In this document: positions 45,838 through 55,212 of the stretch, one piece after another
Layout: every line of letters starts with the position of its first letter
Position numbering within the stretch: position 1 is the stretch's first letter
NCBI RefSeq assembly: GCF_001468395.1
Contig: NZ_LNSG01000002.1
Coordinates: forward strand, 372,001-436,000
DNA: 64,000 nt
Source of the DNA: Sphingopyxis sp. H073
Lineage (GTDB): Bacteria; Pseudomonadota; Alphaproteobacteria; Sphingomonadales; Sphingomonadaceae
Reading direction: 5' to 3'
Notes under the pieces: model-generated
The model's database searches: none
Told to the model about the DNA's origin: nothing
Seen by the model: the letters and a program-made list of their open reading frames with translations, nothing else
Made by a program: the position numbers and the translations under genes

Positions 45838-46667
45838 GCCTCCGCCTCCATCACCCCCTCGATCGCGCCGAGGCCGTCGATTTCGCAGCGCACGACGTCG
45901 CCGGGCTTCAGGAATTGGCGCGGGTCCATTGCGGCGCCGACGCCGCCCGGCGTGCCGGTGAAGACGAGATCGCCGGGTTCGAGCGTCATCGCCGCCGAAA
46001 GATGCTCGATCTGCTGCCACAGGTCGAAGACCAGATGACGGGTGTTCGAAGATTGGCGCAGTTCGCCGTTGACGAGGCAATGGAGGTCGAGGGCGTGCGG
46101 GTCGACTTCGTCTGCCGTCGTGATCCACGGCCCGATCGGGGCGTGCGTGTCGAACGACTTTCCGAGCGACCATTGCGGCCCCGCGTGCTGCCACATGCGT
46201 TCGGTCACATCGTTGCCGACGCAATAGCCGAAGACATGCTCGTGCGCCTGCGCCGCGGGAATATGCTTGCCGCGCTTGCCGATCACCGCGACCAGTTCGA
46301 CCTCATAGTCGGCGGTGAAGGTGTTTTTCGCGATCAGGATCGGCGCGAAGGGGCCGTTGATCGAGGTCTGCGCCTTGGTGAACCAGACCTGCCGCTGCGG
46401 CGTCTCCATCTTCGATTCGGCGATATGGTCGGCATAGTTGAGGCCGATCGCGAATATCTTGCCGGGGCGCGCGATGGGGGCGGTCAGTGTTACCGCGGTA
46501 AGCGGGGCCGCGCCGCGGTCGTCGAGGGCGTCGAAGGCGGGGCGCAGCTCGTCCCAGCGCGCGATCAGGTCGATCATGCTGCCGGCGAAGCCCGTGTCGA
46601 CGATCGTCTCGCCGCGAACGATGCCGATGTGCGCGGCGCCATTCTGTTCGTAGGTTGCTATCTTCAT
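45834..46667 (-). CDS. Fumarylacetoacetate hydrolase family enzyme
   Basis: A 277-residue FAH-family enzyme with the metal-ligand region YEVELVAVIGKRG (Glu122 and Glu124 nearby), GYCVGNDVTER, KSFDTHAPIGPW and GDLVFTGTPGGVG. In this setting it probably hydrolyses or hydrates the ring-cleavage product made by the dioxygenase encoded upstream. It overlaps both neighbours by 4 bases, so all three are one transcript. Confidence 0.85.
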   Translation of the reverse strand: MKIATYEQNGAAHIGIVRGETIVDTGFAGSMIDLIARWDELRPAFDALDDRGAAPLTAVTLTAPIARPGKIFAIGLNYADHIAESKMETPQRQVWFTKAQTSINGPFAPILIAKNTFTADYEVELVAVIGKRGKHIPAAQAHEHVFGYCVGNDVTERMWQHAGPQWSLGKSFDTHAPIGPWITTADEVDPHALDLHCLVNGELRQSSNTRHLVFDLWQQIEHLSAAMTLEPGDLVFTGTPGGVGAAMDPRQFLKPGDVVRCEIDGLGAIEGVMEAEA

Positions 46668-47683
46668 GCTGCGATATCCTTGGGTTTGCGGCGGAAAAGC
46701 GCCTTGAAGCGAAGCCGGAGGGCAAGCAGCCTGCCGATGGTCTCGGGTTTCGGCGCGCGCTTGCCGGCGAGCGCGGGGAAGGGCGCGCCCCATTGCACGT
46801 CGAGCAGTTCGCGCATCGTCGACAGGCGCGAACCGTCGGCGGCGGCGAACAGGTCGCCGTCGGTCCAATGCTCGAGCTCGTGCCCCCAGGGATCCTTCCA
46901 ATAGTCGAAGATCTGGCTGCCGAGCACATGGCGCCCGACGCCCCACGCGGCGGTGCGCCCCGCGCGCTTCAGATGCTCGTGGCCGGCCATCAGGTCGTCG
47001 AGACCCTCGACCTCGAACGCGGCGTGGTTGAAGCCGGGGCCGGGCGGCAGCTGGGCGAGGAACAGCGTGTGGTGATCGGTCGGCGTGTCGCCGCGGTCGC
47101 AGCGCATGAAGGCACCGATCGCGAGCCCCGGCGCCGCCTCGATCTCGTCGGAGGTGATGAAGCCGAAGCGCGCCTTGTACCACGCCTCCGACCGACGAAA
47201 GTCCGCGACGTTCAGCACCACATGACCGAGACGCCGGACGCGCGAGGGCCGCTGCGCGATACGTACAGGCGCGCGCAAGCGCCGGCGCGCCGCGACCGAA
47301 TTGAAGGGGGTTTCGCGGTCGGGTACGACCGGCTCTCGCCCTGCCTGTCCGGTGACGGCTTCGACGCGGTTGCCATCGGGATCGGTGAGGCGGACGACAT
47401 GGCCGCCGCCCGGCGCGGTCGATGCCTCGACCGCGACGCCATCGGCGGCCGCCAATGCCTCGAGGTCGGCGAGGTCGCCGACGCGAAAGGCGAGACCGGC
47501 GAAGCCTGCATTCCCCGCGACCGTCGCGTGGGCGAAGGGCGCACCGTCGGACCCGCGGCCGTAGAGCACGCCCTGCTCCTCGAAACAGGCGAGCCCGAAA
47601 TCCTCGAGAAATGTTCGCATCGCGCCGAGGTCCGGCGCGGCGAAGCGCACATGCGCGATATCCTCTGCCCGTGTAATGCTCAT
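46664..47683 (-). CDS. Type I extradiol ring-cleavage dioxygenase
   Basis: A 339-residue two-domain vicinal-oxygen-chelate enzyme. The C-terminal domain carries the iron ligands His154 (GHVVLNV), His220 (FNHAAFEV) and a Glu in GHELEHW (269 or 271), as in 2,3-dihydroxybiphenyl and catechol 2,3-dioxygenases. It would open a catechol made by the hydroxylase of the same operon. It is the first gene of the operon, 71 bases from the divergent TetR gene. Confidence 0.85.
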   Translation of the reverse strand: MSITRAEDIAHVRFAAPDLGAMRTFLEDFGLACFEEQGVLYGRGSDGAPFAHATVAGNAGFAGLAFRVGDLADLEALAAADGVAVEASTAPGGGHVVRLTDPDGNRVEAVTGQAGREPVVPDRETPFNSVAARRRLRAPVRIAQRPSRVRRLGHVVLNVADFRRSEAWYKARFGFITSDEIEAAPGLAIGAFMRCDRGDTPTDHHTLFLAQLPPGPGFNHAAFEVEGLDDLMAGHEHLKRAGRTAAWGVGRHVLGSQIFDYWKDPWGHELEHWTDGDLFAAADGSRLSTMRELLDVQWGAPFPALAGKRAPKPETIGRLLALRLRFKALFRRKPKDIAA

Positions 47684-47698
47684 CGTTCGCGACTCGCT

Positions 47699-47740
47699 GT
47701 TGACTATCTGGTCAACTTAGCGAATATGACCATTTAGTCA
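47699..47740. promoter_or_regulatory. Operator pair between the aromatic operon and its TetR gene
   Basis: GTTGAC-TATCTG-GTCAAC (47699-47716) is a perfect inverted repeat with 6-base spacer. TGAC-CATTTA-GTCA (47727-47740) repeats the half-sites 28 bases on. They fill the 70-base gap between divergent genes and are likely the TetR binding sites. Confidence 0.72.
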
Positions 47741-47753
47741 ACTGTGAGAGACG

Positions 47754-48416
47754 ATGACGAGCGAAGCCCTCTCCCCCCGCGCCGCGCGCACCCGGGCCGC
47801 CCTGCTCGACGCGGGGCTCGATCTGCTCGCCGACCGGCCGATCGATGCCATCGCGATCGACGAACTGGTCGCCGCCGCCGGGGTCGCCAAGGGATCCTTC
47901 TTCAATCATTTCGGCGACAAATATGGCTTTGCGAATGCGATCGGCGAGGCGATCCGCAGCGATATCGAGGCGCTGATCGGGGCGCTCAACGCCGATGAGG
48001 ATGATCCGCTGGCCCGGCTGTGCGGCGGAATGATCGGTGCAGCGGCGTTCGCCCTCAGCGAGCGCAAGCGCGCGGCGGTGCTGATACGCAGCGCGCGCGG
48101 CATGACGCTCGAACAGCATGTGCTCAACCGCGGCGTGATCGCCGATCTCGGCGCCGTCGGCGCGGCGCATCGGTTGGTGCCCGCGGCCGGGCGCACGGGC
48201 GTGCTCTTCTGGCTCGGCTGCTGCCAGGCACTGATGGGCGGGCTGATCGAGAAGGAGGCTGCCCGCGCCGAGGTCACCGCAATGCTGTCGGACATGATCG
48301 CGCTGGGGCTCGGCGGGCTCGGCGTCGATGCGGCGAACCGCGCGCGGCTGAGCGACGCGGTGCGTGTCGGGCAAGAGCTCGACCGCGCGATCGGGCTTTT
48401 GAACGGAAATCGATAG
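47754..48416 (+). CDS. TetR-family regulator of the aromatic operon
   Basis: A 220-residue TetR protein with a normal N-terminal HTH (residues 36-60: IDELVAAAGVAKGSFFNHFG) and a helical ligand-binding domain. It is divergent from the dioxygenase gene with palindromes between, so it probably represses the operon until a substrate or its CoA ester appears. Start is the ATG at 47754. Confidence 0.88.
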   Translation: MTSEALSPRAARTRAALLDAGLDLLADRPIDAIAIDELVAAAGVAKGSFFNHFGDKYGFANAIGEAIRSDIEALIGALNADEDDPLARLCGGMIGAAAFALSERKRAAVLIRSARGMTLEQHVLNRGVIADLGAVGAAHRLVPAAGRTGVLFWLGCCQALMGGLIEKEAARAEVTAMLSDMIALGLGGLGVDAANRARLSDAVRVGQELDRAIGLLNGNR

Positions 48417-48436
48417 GGCGGCGAAAGGCCGCAGCA

Positions 48437-48466
48437 GGCGAGGGCGCGCAGGGGTGCGCCCTCGCC
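48437..48466. terminator. Bidirectional hairpin between convergent genes
   Basis: GGCGAGGGCGC-GCAGGGGT-GCGCCCTCGCC is a perfect 11-bp stem lying between the convergent TetR gene and the secreted-protein gene. Very GC-rich with no T-run. Confidence 0.65.
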
Positions 48467-48473
48467 CGAACCG

Positions 48474-50537
48474 TCACCGCTTGCGGGGACGGCCGCCCTT
48501 CGCGGGGTGCCCGCCGCTGCCGATCGCTGGGCGGCTACCGCTCTTGGCGCCGGTGAAGCCGCCGTTTCCGATGCTGCCGCGCTCGCGTCGCTGGCGGCTG
48601 GTCGAGGCGGCGTTGCTGCCGGTGCCGCGGTCGTGCGCGACCTGTTCGCGGTCGACCGGGCCGGTCGTCGTGCCGGACGGCCGCTGCCCATTCTGCCGCT
48701 GCGCAGTGCTGCGCTCGACCTGTTCCCAGCCGCCGTCGGTCTTTTGATAGACGTCGCCATTTTTCCCGGCGTAGACATCATCGCCGACCTTGACCGCGCC
48801 GCCGGCGTTCACCGTGCCGCTGTCGCGGTCGTAAGTGACGCCGCCGACGCCCGCGGCATTGCCGCCAGAGCCGGTCGTCGAGAATCCGCCGACCGCCCCC
48901 GCGCCTTCCGGGCCGGTGCCCGCCGCGCCTGCCATGCTCGTCTGGCGGCCGGTGTTGCTATTATAGACCTCGCGGTGGTTCGCGGCCCCTGCCTGTCCCG
49001 TATAGGGGTTATAGGCGGCGACGCCTTCGTTCGCGACGACGCGGCCGGTTTCGGGATTGTAGCGCACACCGCGCGCCGCCGCGGTGGTCGTGCCGGTATA
49101 GGCGTTGGTGTTGACCGCCGCCTGTCCGACCCCGCGTCCCCCGGTCGCCTGGTTGTAATAGCCGCCTTCCACCGCACGGCCGTAGTTGCCGGTCCACGGA
49201 TTGGCCCAGGCCGCTGCGGTGCCCGAGACGACGGCGTTGCTCCATTGGCCATAGACGTTCCACGCCCCCGCGACGGGATAGGCGCCGCCATACCAATAAG
49301 CGGCAGGCGCATAAGCGGCGGGACAGCCATACCAGACCGAACCGACCCACGCGGTGCAGCGATAGCCGGTGCCATAGACCAGGACGGTTCCGGTCGACAC
49401 GATCCCGTAATAGCCGGGCGTATAGCCGACCTGAACGCTATCGCCGCTGACCCCATAGACGCGGACATAGGTCACATAATGGAGCGGCGAGCTAACCGGG
49501 ATCGTATAGATTGCGGGTGCGACGCTGGTCGCGACCACCCACGGACCGTGCGGCGACGAAGCCGCGAACCAGACGCCATTTGAAACGGCGTAATAATGGC
49601 TGGCATCGACGCGGATCACCGGCACCGCAGCATTGCGCGCGTAGCTGAGGCTGGTCCCGGTCACGACACGGAATTCGGGAGTGCCGTCATAAGTTGCGGT
49701 AAAGCTTGCCTGCCTGCGATTGACCGTCGCGGTCTGCGGGATGCTGTTGCTGGCGATCGCTGCCTTCGCCTGCGGCGTCCCGGCAACCGATGCGAGGACC
49801 ACGCCCTTGGGGCTGTCGGCAGGGATGCGTGCGAAGTCGGCGGGCAGCTTGTCGGGCGCAACATAAGTCCATGGACCCGTCGCCGACGGCGCGACGAACC
49901 AGCGCCCCGACAACAGCACATACCAGTTGGTGTTCGCCGTGACAAAGACGTCGGCGCGCGTGTTTGCGACATAGGCGAGCGTCGTGCCCGCGATCGGGGC
50001 GAATTGCGGCTCGCCCGATATGGCGATCAGCTCGGCAGCGTCGCTGCGCACGACGATTACCGGCGCTCGGCCAGCGCGCAGCAGCGCGGCGACATCGTCC
50101 GCCGTCTTGTCCATCGGGTCGGCGAGCTTGTACGATGTGGCTTCGTTCAGCGCCCAGGTCACATTGGCGGGCACGTCGCGGGCCAGCGTCCAGCGGGCGT
50201 TCAGCGCCGTTGCGGTCAGCCAGCGGCCGCCGATGCGCAGATAGTAAAGATTGCCTGCCCGGACCAGCAGCGCGCGCGTGTTGACGACGCGCCGGACGCC
50301 TGCCGACTTCATGTCGCGAAGCACGGGCTTGCCGTCGATATGCACCATGACCGTCGGCTCGAAGGCGAAGACGATCGCGGGCGGCGTGTTGTCGACCGCA
50401 ATCGTAGCGGTCGTCGCGGTGGTCGCGGCGTCGGCGGGATATTCCATGGCGACGAGCGATGCGCCGGCAAAAAGCAGCCACAGCGCGGCGGCTTTGCCGT
50501 AACCGGCGCGGCGATTTCGGTTGGGAATATTGGTCAT
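48474..50537 (-). CDS. Large secreted or periplasmic repeat-containing protein
   Basis: A 687-residue protein with a signal peptide (hydrophobic 17-33, then a DAATT-type site). The middle has repeats of the form W-x-x-x-x-x-x-G-P-W (SGRWFVAPSATGPWTYV and VWFAASSPHGPWVVATS), then a Tyr/Gly/Trp-rich segment and a Gly/Asn/Ser/Thr-rich tail with repeats such as YNPETGRVV and YNPYTGQAG, ending in a basic Arg/Lys cluster. It resembles proteins called carbohydrate-binding family V/XII in proteobacterial genomes. Function unknown; export is well supported. Confidence 0.7.
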   Translation of the reverse strand: MTNIPNRNRRAGYGKAAALWLLFAGASLVAMEYPADAATTATTATIAVDNTPPAIVFAFEPTVMVHIDGKPVLRDMKSAGVRRVVNTRALLVRAGNLYYLRIGGRWLTATALNARWTLARDVPANVTWALNEATSYKLADPMDKTADDVAALLRAGRAPVIVVRSDAAELIAISGEPQFAPIAGTTLAYVANTRADVFVTANTNWYVLLSGRWFVAPSATGPWTYVAPDKLPADFARIPADSPKGVVLASVAGTPQAKAAIASNSIPQTATVNRRQASFTATYDGTPEFRVVTGTSLSYARNAAVPVIRVDASHYYAVSNGVWFAASSPHGPWVVATSVAPAIYTIPVSSPLHYVTYVRVYGVSGDSVQVGYTPGYYGIVSTGTVLVYGTGYRCTAWVGSVWYGCPAAYAPAAYWYGGAYPVAGAWNVYGQWSNAVVSGTAAAWANPWTGNYGRAVEGGYYNQATGGRGVGQAAVNTNAYTGTTTAAARGVRYNPETGRVVANEGVAAYNPYTGQAGAANHREVYNSNTGRQTSMAGAAGTGPEGAGAVGGFSTTGSGGNAAGVGGVTYDRDSGTVNAGGAVKVGDDVYAGKNGDVYQKTDGGWEQVERSTAQRQNGQRPSGTTTGPVDREQVAHDRGTGSNAASTSRQRRERGSIGNGGFTGAKSGSRPAIGSGGHPAKGGRPRKR

Positions 50538-50736
50538 GATATAATCCTTGTTGCTTGATTTCGGGTACAAAAATCTTGTGACGCAGAATCGCGTTTCGGC
50601 TTCATTCTGGGGCGAAGGATCGAACGCGAGCCGGCCGACACCAGGGAGGGCTCGACCGGCTCGCGCCGACGATGGACGTTCCGGGCGGGCGGGGGGCAGG
50701 GGGAGGTGCCCGCCCGGAACTTCCGCACGATGCAGG

Positions 50737-52296
50737 TCAGTGCACCGAACTGGTATCCACGGCGCGCGTCGGCCGCGGGGCGAGCCAGATGATCGAGGCG
50801 GCGGCGGCGAAGACGAACGCGGCCCAGACGAAGGTCTGTCCGGTCGCCAGCGCGACGCTTTCCTTGTCCACCATCTGGCTGATGATCTGGCGGGCCTGCT
50901 CGAGGCTGTAGCCCTTGGCCATCAGCCCATCGATCGCCGCCTGCGTGCCGTGGAGGACGCCCGAGAGGCCGTCGCGCTTTTCCTGCGCGCCGTCGTACCA
51001 GAGCGTCGTCGAGATCGCGACGGCGACCGCCCCGGCCATCGTCCGCAGGAAGTTCATCACCCCTGCCGCCGAGGCCGTTTCCTCTTCGTCGACCGCGCCG
51101 AGGGCGATGGTCGTCAAAGGCACGAAGAAGAAGGGCATGCCCGCACCCTGGATCAGCTGGGGGAGCGCCAGCGTCCAGAAGTCGGCGCCGCTGTTCCACC
51201 AGAAGACACGAAGCAGCGAGGTACCGCCGAGCCAGAGCACGCCGATGAAGACGAGCCGGCGCGGGTCGACTTCGGTCATCCGCTTCGCGACGATCGGCGC
51301 CATCAGCACCGCCGCCACGCCGTTGAACGCGGTGGCATAGCCGGCCCAGGTCGCGGTGTAGCCCATCGCGCCCTGCAGCCACTGCGGGATCACCACCAGG
51401 CTCGCGAAGAAGGTGCCGTAAGCGAACACCAGCGCGATGACCGCGACGGTGAAACCGCGGTGGCGGAAAGGGCGAAGGTCGACGACGGGTCTGTCGTGCG
51501 TCAGCTCCCAGATGAGGAAGCTCGCGAAACCGACGATCGCGATGATGGCGAGCTGGACGATGATGTCCGCGCTGAACCAGTCATGTTCGCGCCCGAGATC
51601 GAGCATGAGCTGCAACGCACCGACCCAGAGGACGAGCAACACGAGGCCGAAACCGTCGACGGGCTCGTTCACCTTCTCGGTCTCCGCCTTGCGCAGCACC
51701 GTCCACGCCGTGAAGGCACAGATGGCCGCAACGGGCACGTTGATGAAGAAGATCCAGTGCCAGCCCCAGCTGTCGGAGATGGTACCGCCGAGGATCGGGC
51801 CGAAGATCGGCGCGGTCAGCGTCGTCATCGCCCAGATCCCCATCGTCATCGCATGCTTGTCCTTCGGGAACACCCGCAGCAGCAAGGTCTGGCTCAAAGC
51901 CATCAGCGGCCCGCCGCAAATCCCCTGCCCGATCCGGAAGGCAACGAGCATGGTGAGGCTCGTCGCGGTGCCGCAGAGGAAGGAGAAGATGCCGAAGCCG
52001 AGCATCCCGCCCGCGAACAGCCGCACGGTGCCGAGGCGCCGCGAGAGCCATCCGGTGAGCGGCACGCAGATCGCCTCGGCCACGGCATAGGATGTGATCA
52101 CCCATGTCCCCTCCGAGGAGGAGATGCCGAGGCCGCCCGCGATATGCGCGACCGACACGTTCGCGATCGTGGTATCGAGCACGACCATGAAGTTGCTGAC
52201 CGCGAGCACCGCCCCGGCGAGCAGCAACATGCTGCCCGTCAGGATCGTCGAGCTGTGGCCCTCGGCGCCGGAGTGCTGGGCCCCCGCCGCGCTCAC
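50737..52296 (-). CDS. emrB: EmrB/QacA-type DHA2 drug efflux transporter
   Basis: A 519-residue major-facilitator protein with 14 predicted membrane spans and the family motif DTTIANVSVAHIAGG in the first span, then WVITSYAVAEAI and a LSRRLG-type loop motif. It is the inner-membrane pump of a tripartite system with the EmrA-like adaptor and OprM-like channel encoded upstream. It overlaps emrA by 4 bases. Confidence 0.92.
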   Translation of the reverse strand: MSAAGAQHSGAEGHSSTILTGSMLLLAGAVLAVSNFMVVLDTTIANVSVAHIAGGLGISSSEGTWVITSYAVAEAICVPLTGWLSRRLGTVRLFAGGMLGFGIFSFLCGTATSLTMLVAFRIGQGICGGPLMALSQTLLLRVFPKDKHAMTMGIWAMTTLTAPIFGPILGGTISDSWGWHWIFFINVPVAAICAFTAWTVLRKAETEKVNEPVDGFGLVLLVLWVGALQLMLDLGREHDWFSADIIVQLAIIAIVGFASFLIWELTHDRPVVDLRPFRHRGFTVAVIALVFAYGTFFASLVVIPQWLQGAMGYTATWAGYATAFNGVAAVLMAPIVAKRMTEVDPRRLVFIGVLWLGGTSLLRVFWWNSGADFWTLALPQLIQGAGMPFFFVPLTTIALGAVDEEETASAAGVMNFLRTMAGAVAVAISTTLWYDGAQEKRDGLSGVLHGTQAAIDGLMAKGYSLEQARQIISQMVDKESVALATGQTFVWAAFVFAAAASIIWLAPRPTRAVDTSSVH

Positions 52297-53483
52297 CGGA
52301 CGTCCTTCCGGCGGGGCGCCACGTCGATCTCGGCTTCCATCGACAGGCCGACGCGCAATGGATGCTTCTTGAGTTCCTTCGGGTCGAGCGAGACGCGCAC
52401 CGGCAGACGCTGGACCACCTTGATCCAGTTGCCCGTGGCATTCTGCGCCGGAATCAGCGCGAACGCCGAACCGGTACCGCCCGAAAAGCCCTCGACGCGG
52501 CCGTGGAAGACGACGTCCGACCCATAGAGGTCGGAGACGAGCTCGACCGGCTGGCCGACGCGAACGCGTTCGAGCTGGCCTTCCTTGAAGTTGGCGTCGA
52601 CATAGACGGCGCCGATCGGAACGATCGTCATCGCGACGCTGCCCGCCGAAGCGCGCTGGCCGACCTGCACCTGACGATTGGTGACGACGCCGTCGACGGG
52701 CGCACGGATCACCGTGCGTTCCAGGTCGACGCGCGCCTGATCGAGCTTCGCCTTCGCGGCGAGTACGTCGGGGTGGCCGTCGACCGAGACGCCCGCGATC
52801 ATCGCATTGTTCGCGGCGAGCGAGCCCGACGCCGAATTGCGCGACGCAACCGCCTGCGCGAGCCCGGCCTTCGCCTGCGCCAGATTGGCTTGCGCGGTCG
52901 CATAGGCGTTGCGAACGACGGTCAGTTCCTCGCCCGACACGGCGCCGCCGTCGGCGATGCCGGCACGGCGGTCGAGGTCGATGCGCGCCTTGGCGAGCGC
53001 CGCATTCGCGATCTGGACCTGCGCCTCTGCCTGACCGATAGACGCCGCACCGGCGCTGACCTGTCCGGCAAGCGAGCTGCTGGTCGCGACCGCCTGTCCG
53101 AACTGGCGGCGGGCACGGGCATAGTCGGCCTCGGCGCGCGCCAGCGCCAGTCTGGCGTCGGTGTCGTCGAGCTGGATCAGGATATCGCCGCGCTTCACAT
53201 TCTGCGTATTGGCGACGAAAACCTTGGTCACCGCGCCCGAGACGAGCGGGGTTACCTGCGCCGAGTCCGCGGCGACATAGGCGTTGTCGGTCGCGACCAG
53301 ATCGCCGTCGGCGAGCAGCCAGTAACCGGCACCGGCGAGCAGCACCGCGCCGCCGAGTGCGGCAAAGAGCTTCCTGCGCTTGGCCGATGTCGCGGCCTCG
53401 TTGGAGTCGATCGTCGGTTCGGTGGCCCGCGCGCCGTTGTCGCGGAAATCATCGGTATGGTCGAGAAGAGCTATTTGAGTCAT
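52293..53483 (-). CDS. emrA: EmrA/HlyD-family periplasmic adaptor
   Basis: A 396-residue membrane-fusion protein with one membrane span near residues 38-56 (LFAALGGAVLLAGAGYWLLA), a barrel-sandwich split by a long coiled-coil hairpin (about 105-225, many Ala/Gln heptads), and a C-terminal beta-barrel (IRAPVDGVVTNRQVQVGQRA). It joins the EmrB-like pump to the outer-membrane channel. Confidence 0.92.
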   Translation of the reverse strand: MTQIALLDHTDDFRDNGARATEPTIDSNEAATSAKRRKLFAALGGAVLLAGAGYWLLADGDLVATDNAYVAADSAQVTPLVSGAVTKVFVANTQNVKRGDILIQLDDTDARLALARAEADYARARRQFGQAVATSSSLAGQVSAGAASIGQAEAQVQIANAALAKARIDLDRRAGIADGGAVSGEELTVVRNAYATAQANLAQAKAGLAQAVASRNSASGSLAANNAMIAGVSVDGHPDVLAAKAKLDQARVDLERTVIRAPVDGVVTNRQVQVGQRASAGSVAMTIVPIGAVYVDANFKEGQLERVRVGQPVELVSDLYGSDVVFHGRVEGFSGGTGSAFALIPAQNATGNWIKVVQRLPVRVSLDPKELKKHPLRVGLSMEAEIDVAPRRKDVR

Positions 53484-53518
53484 CGGTCTGTCCTTTGGAA
53501 ATCATCGTGCGGAAACGA

Positions 53519-53659
53519 TCAGAGGGGGGTGGTCATGATCTGCTGGGCGGTTGCGGCGAACAGCCAGGCGCCCCCAATGAGCGCGAGCTTGAACAGCAGG
53601 CCGTAGCCCAGCCAGCGCAGCGCGCGCTGGCGTTTCGGATTTTTGACATCGGTATTCAT
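53519..53659 (-). CDS. 46-residue single-span protein in the efflux operon
   Basis: MNTDVKNPKRQRALRWLGYG then LLFKLALIGGAWLFAATAQQ shows a basic cytoplasmic start and one membrane helix (about 19-38). It lies between the outer-membrane-channel and adaptor genes with gaps of 40 and 35 bases, all on one strand, and has AAAGGA upstream of the ATG. It is a plausible small partner of the pump. No family assigned. Confidence 0.6.
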   Translation of the reverse strand: MNTDVKNPKRQRALRWLGYGLLFKLALIGGAWLFAATAQQIMTTPL

Positions 53660-53699
53660 GGGGATGGGTCTTTCCTTTGGGGGTTCGGAGGGGAGAGGA

Positions 53700-55124
53700 T
53701 CAGGCTTTGGTGAATCCGCCGCCGAGCGAGCGGACCATCTGGACGTCGAGCGTGAAGACGCGCGCCTGAAGGTCGGCGACCGAACGCCGCGCCTGCAGGA
53801 CATTTTCCTCGTTGCTGAGAACGTCGAGATAGGAGGCGAGCCCGCGCTCGTAGCGCTGGCGCGAAAGCTCGTGCGCGGCCTCGGCATCCTTGAGCGAGGC
53901 CAGCGACAGGCTGAGCCGTTCAGCCAGAGCGCGGCGGCTGACCAGCGTGTCGGCGACATCGTGGAGCGCGCCGATCACGGTAGCGTCATAGCGCGCGACG
54001 GCTTCGTCATATTGCGCCCGCGTGCCGCGATATTGCGCGCTGATCGCACCGCCATGGAAGATCGGCAGGCTCACCGCCGGGCCGGCATTGCCATAGAGCG
54101 AACCGCTGTCGGCGAGATTGCCGATGCCGAGCGCCTGCAAGCCGATCAGCCCGGTGAGGCTGATGTTCGGATAGAAGGCGGCACGCGCCGCCTTGATCCG
54201 GCTCGTCTGCGCATCGACCCCGGCGAGCGCCGCGGCGATGTCGGGACGGCGGCCGATCAGATCGATCGACGCATTGGCAGGGACGCCGCGGACGGCGGCA
54301 AGCGCGACCGCGGGGCGGCCGATCGTCAGCGCGCGGTCGGGACCGGCACCGGTGAGTTCGGCGATGCTGTTCTTCGTCAGCGCGATCGCTTCTTCGGTTG
54401 CCGCGAGCTCGGCCTTGGCGGCCGGAACGCGCGAGCGCGCCTGCTTGAGCGCGGCCTGATTGTCGAGCCCGGCATAGACACGGTCGCCGACGAGCTTCAG
54501 CGTCTCGAGCCGGTTCTGCACCGTGCGGTCGAGCACCTCGCGCTGTGCACAAAGCCGTGCGAGTTCGGCATAGCTGGTGGCAAGCGCGGCGGTCAGCGCG
54601 CTCCGCGCTTCCTGCACTTCATAGGCCGCCGCCAGCGCATCGGCCTTCGCCGCTGCGAGCGTCGCGCGGTTCTTGCCCCACAGATCGAGGTCGAGCGAGA
54701 AGGAGAGGCCGGTCTTTGCGGTGTCTTCCCAGCCGTCGGGGACGAATTGCGCGGGGACGCCGTTATTCTCGCTCTGCTGGACGAAGCCCGCGCTGCTCGT
54801 CGCATCGATTTGCGGCAGCAGCGCAGCGCCCGCCTGACGGGCATAGGCCTGCGCCTTGCGGAGTCGCGCCGAAGCCATGCGAAGGTCGGGCGATCCGGCG
54901 ATCGCTTCCTGCATCAGCGCGTCGAGCTGGGCATCGCCATAGCCTTTCCACCAGCCGTCGGCGGGCCAGACGCCGGCGTCGCCGCTCAGGCTCGCGGCGC
55001 TGGCGATGGTTTCCGGCGCACGGATTTCGGGGCGCGCGCCGAGGTCGGGGACCGAGGCGCAGGCGGTCAAAGTGGCGGCGCTGGCCATGAGCATGGCCAG
55101 CCCGCCGAAGCGGGTTGCGATCAT
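53700..55124 (-). CDS. OprM/NodT-family outer-membrane efflux channel
   Basis: A 474-residue outer-membrane lipoprotein. The signal peptide ends in the lipobox LTAC with Cys22. Two tandem OEP repeats follow, rich in Ala, with typical segments DLRMASARLRKAQAYARQAG and RRPDIAAALAGVDAQTSRIK. It forms the TolC-like exit duct and is the first gene of the operon after the palindromic operators. Confidence 0.92.
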   Translation of the reverse strand: MIATRFGGLAMLMASAATLTACASVPDLGARPEIRAPETIASAASLSGDAGVWPADGWWKGYGDAQLDALMQEAIAGSPDLRMASARLRKAQAYARQAGAALLPQIDATSSAGFVQQSENNGVPAQFVPDGWEDTAKTGLSFSLDLDLWGKNRATLAAAKADALAAAYEVQEARSALTAALATSYAELARLCAQREVLDRTVQNRLETLKLVGDRVYAGLDNQAALKQARSRVPAAKAELAATEEAIALTKNSIAELTGAGPDRALTIGRPAVALAAVRGVPANASIDLIGRRPDIAAALAGVDAQTSRIKAARAAFYPNISLTGLIGLQALGIGNLADSGSLYGNAGPAVSLPIFHGGAISAQYRGTRAQYDEAVARYDATVIGALHDVADTLVSRRALAERLSLSLASLKDAEAAHELSRQRYERGLASYLDVLSNEENVLQARRSVADLQARVFTLDVQMVRSLGGGFTKA

Positions 55125-55139
55125 CGTCGATTCCTTTGA

Positions 55140-55212
55140 GGTACTATGCAGTACCGTTTAAATCGCGATTCGCGCCGCAAATGTCAATCTAAAAATGGTA
55201 CTGCATGGTACC
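55140..55212. promoter_or_regulatory. Twin palindromic operators of the efflux operon
   Basis: Two inverted repeats of the same design, GGTAC-TATGCA-GTACC (55140-55155) and GGTAC-TGCATG-GTACC (55197-55212), lie 57 bases apart in the gap between the efflux operon and the divergent TetR gene. A partial third GGTACC is at 55276-55281. These are probable TetR binding sites covering the efflux promoter. Confidence 0.85.
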
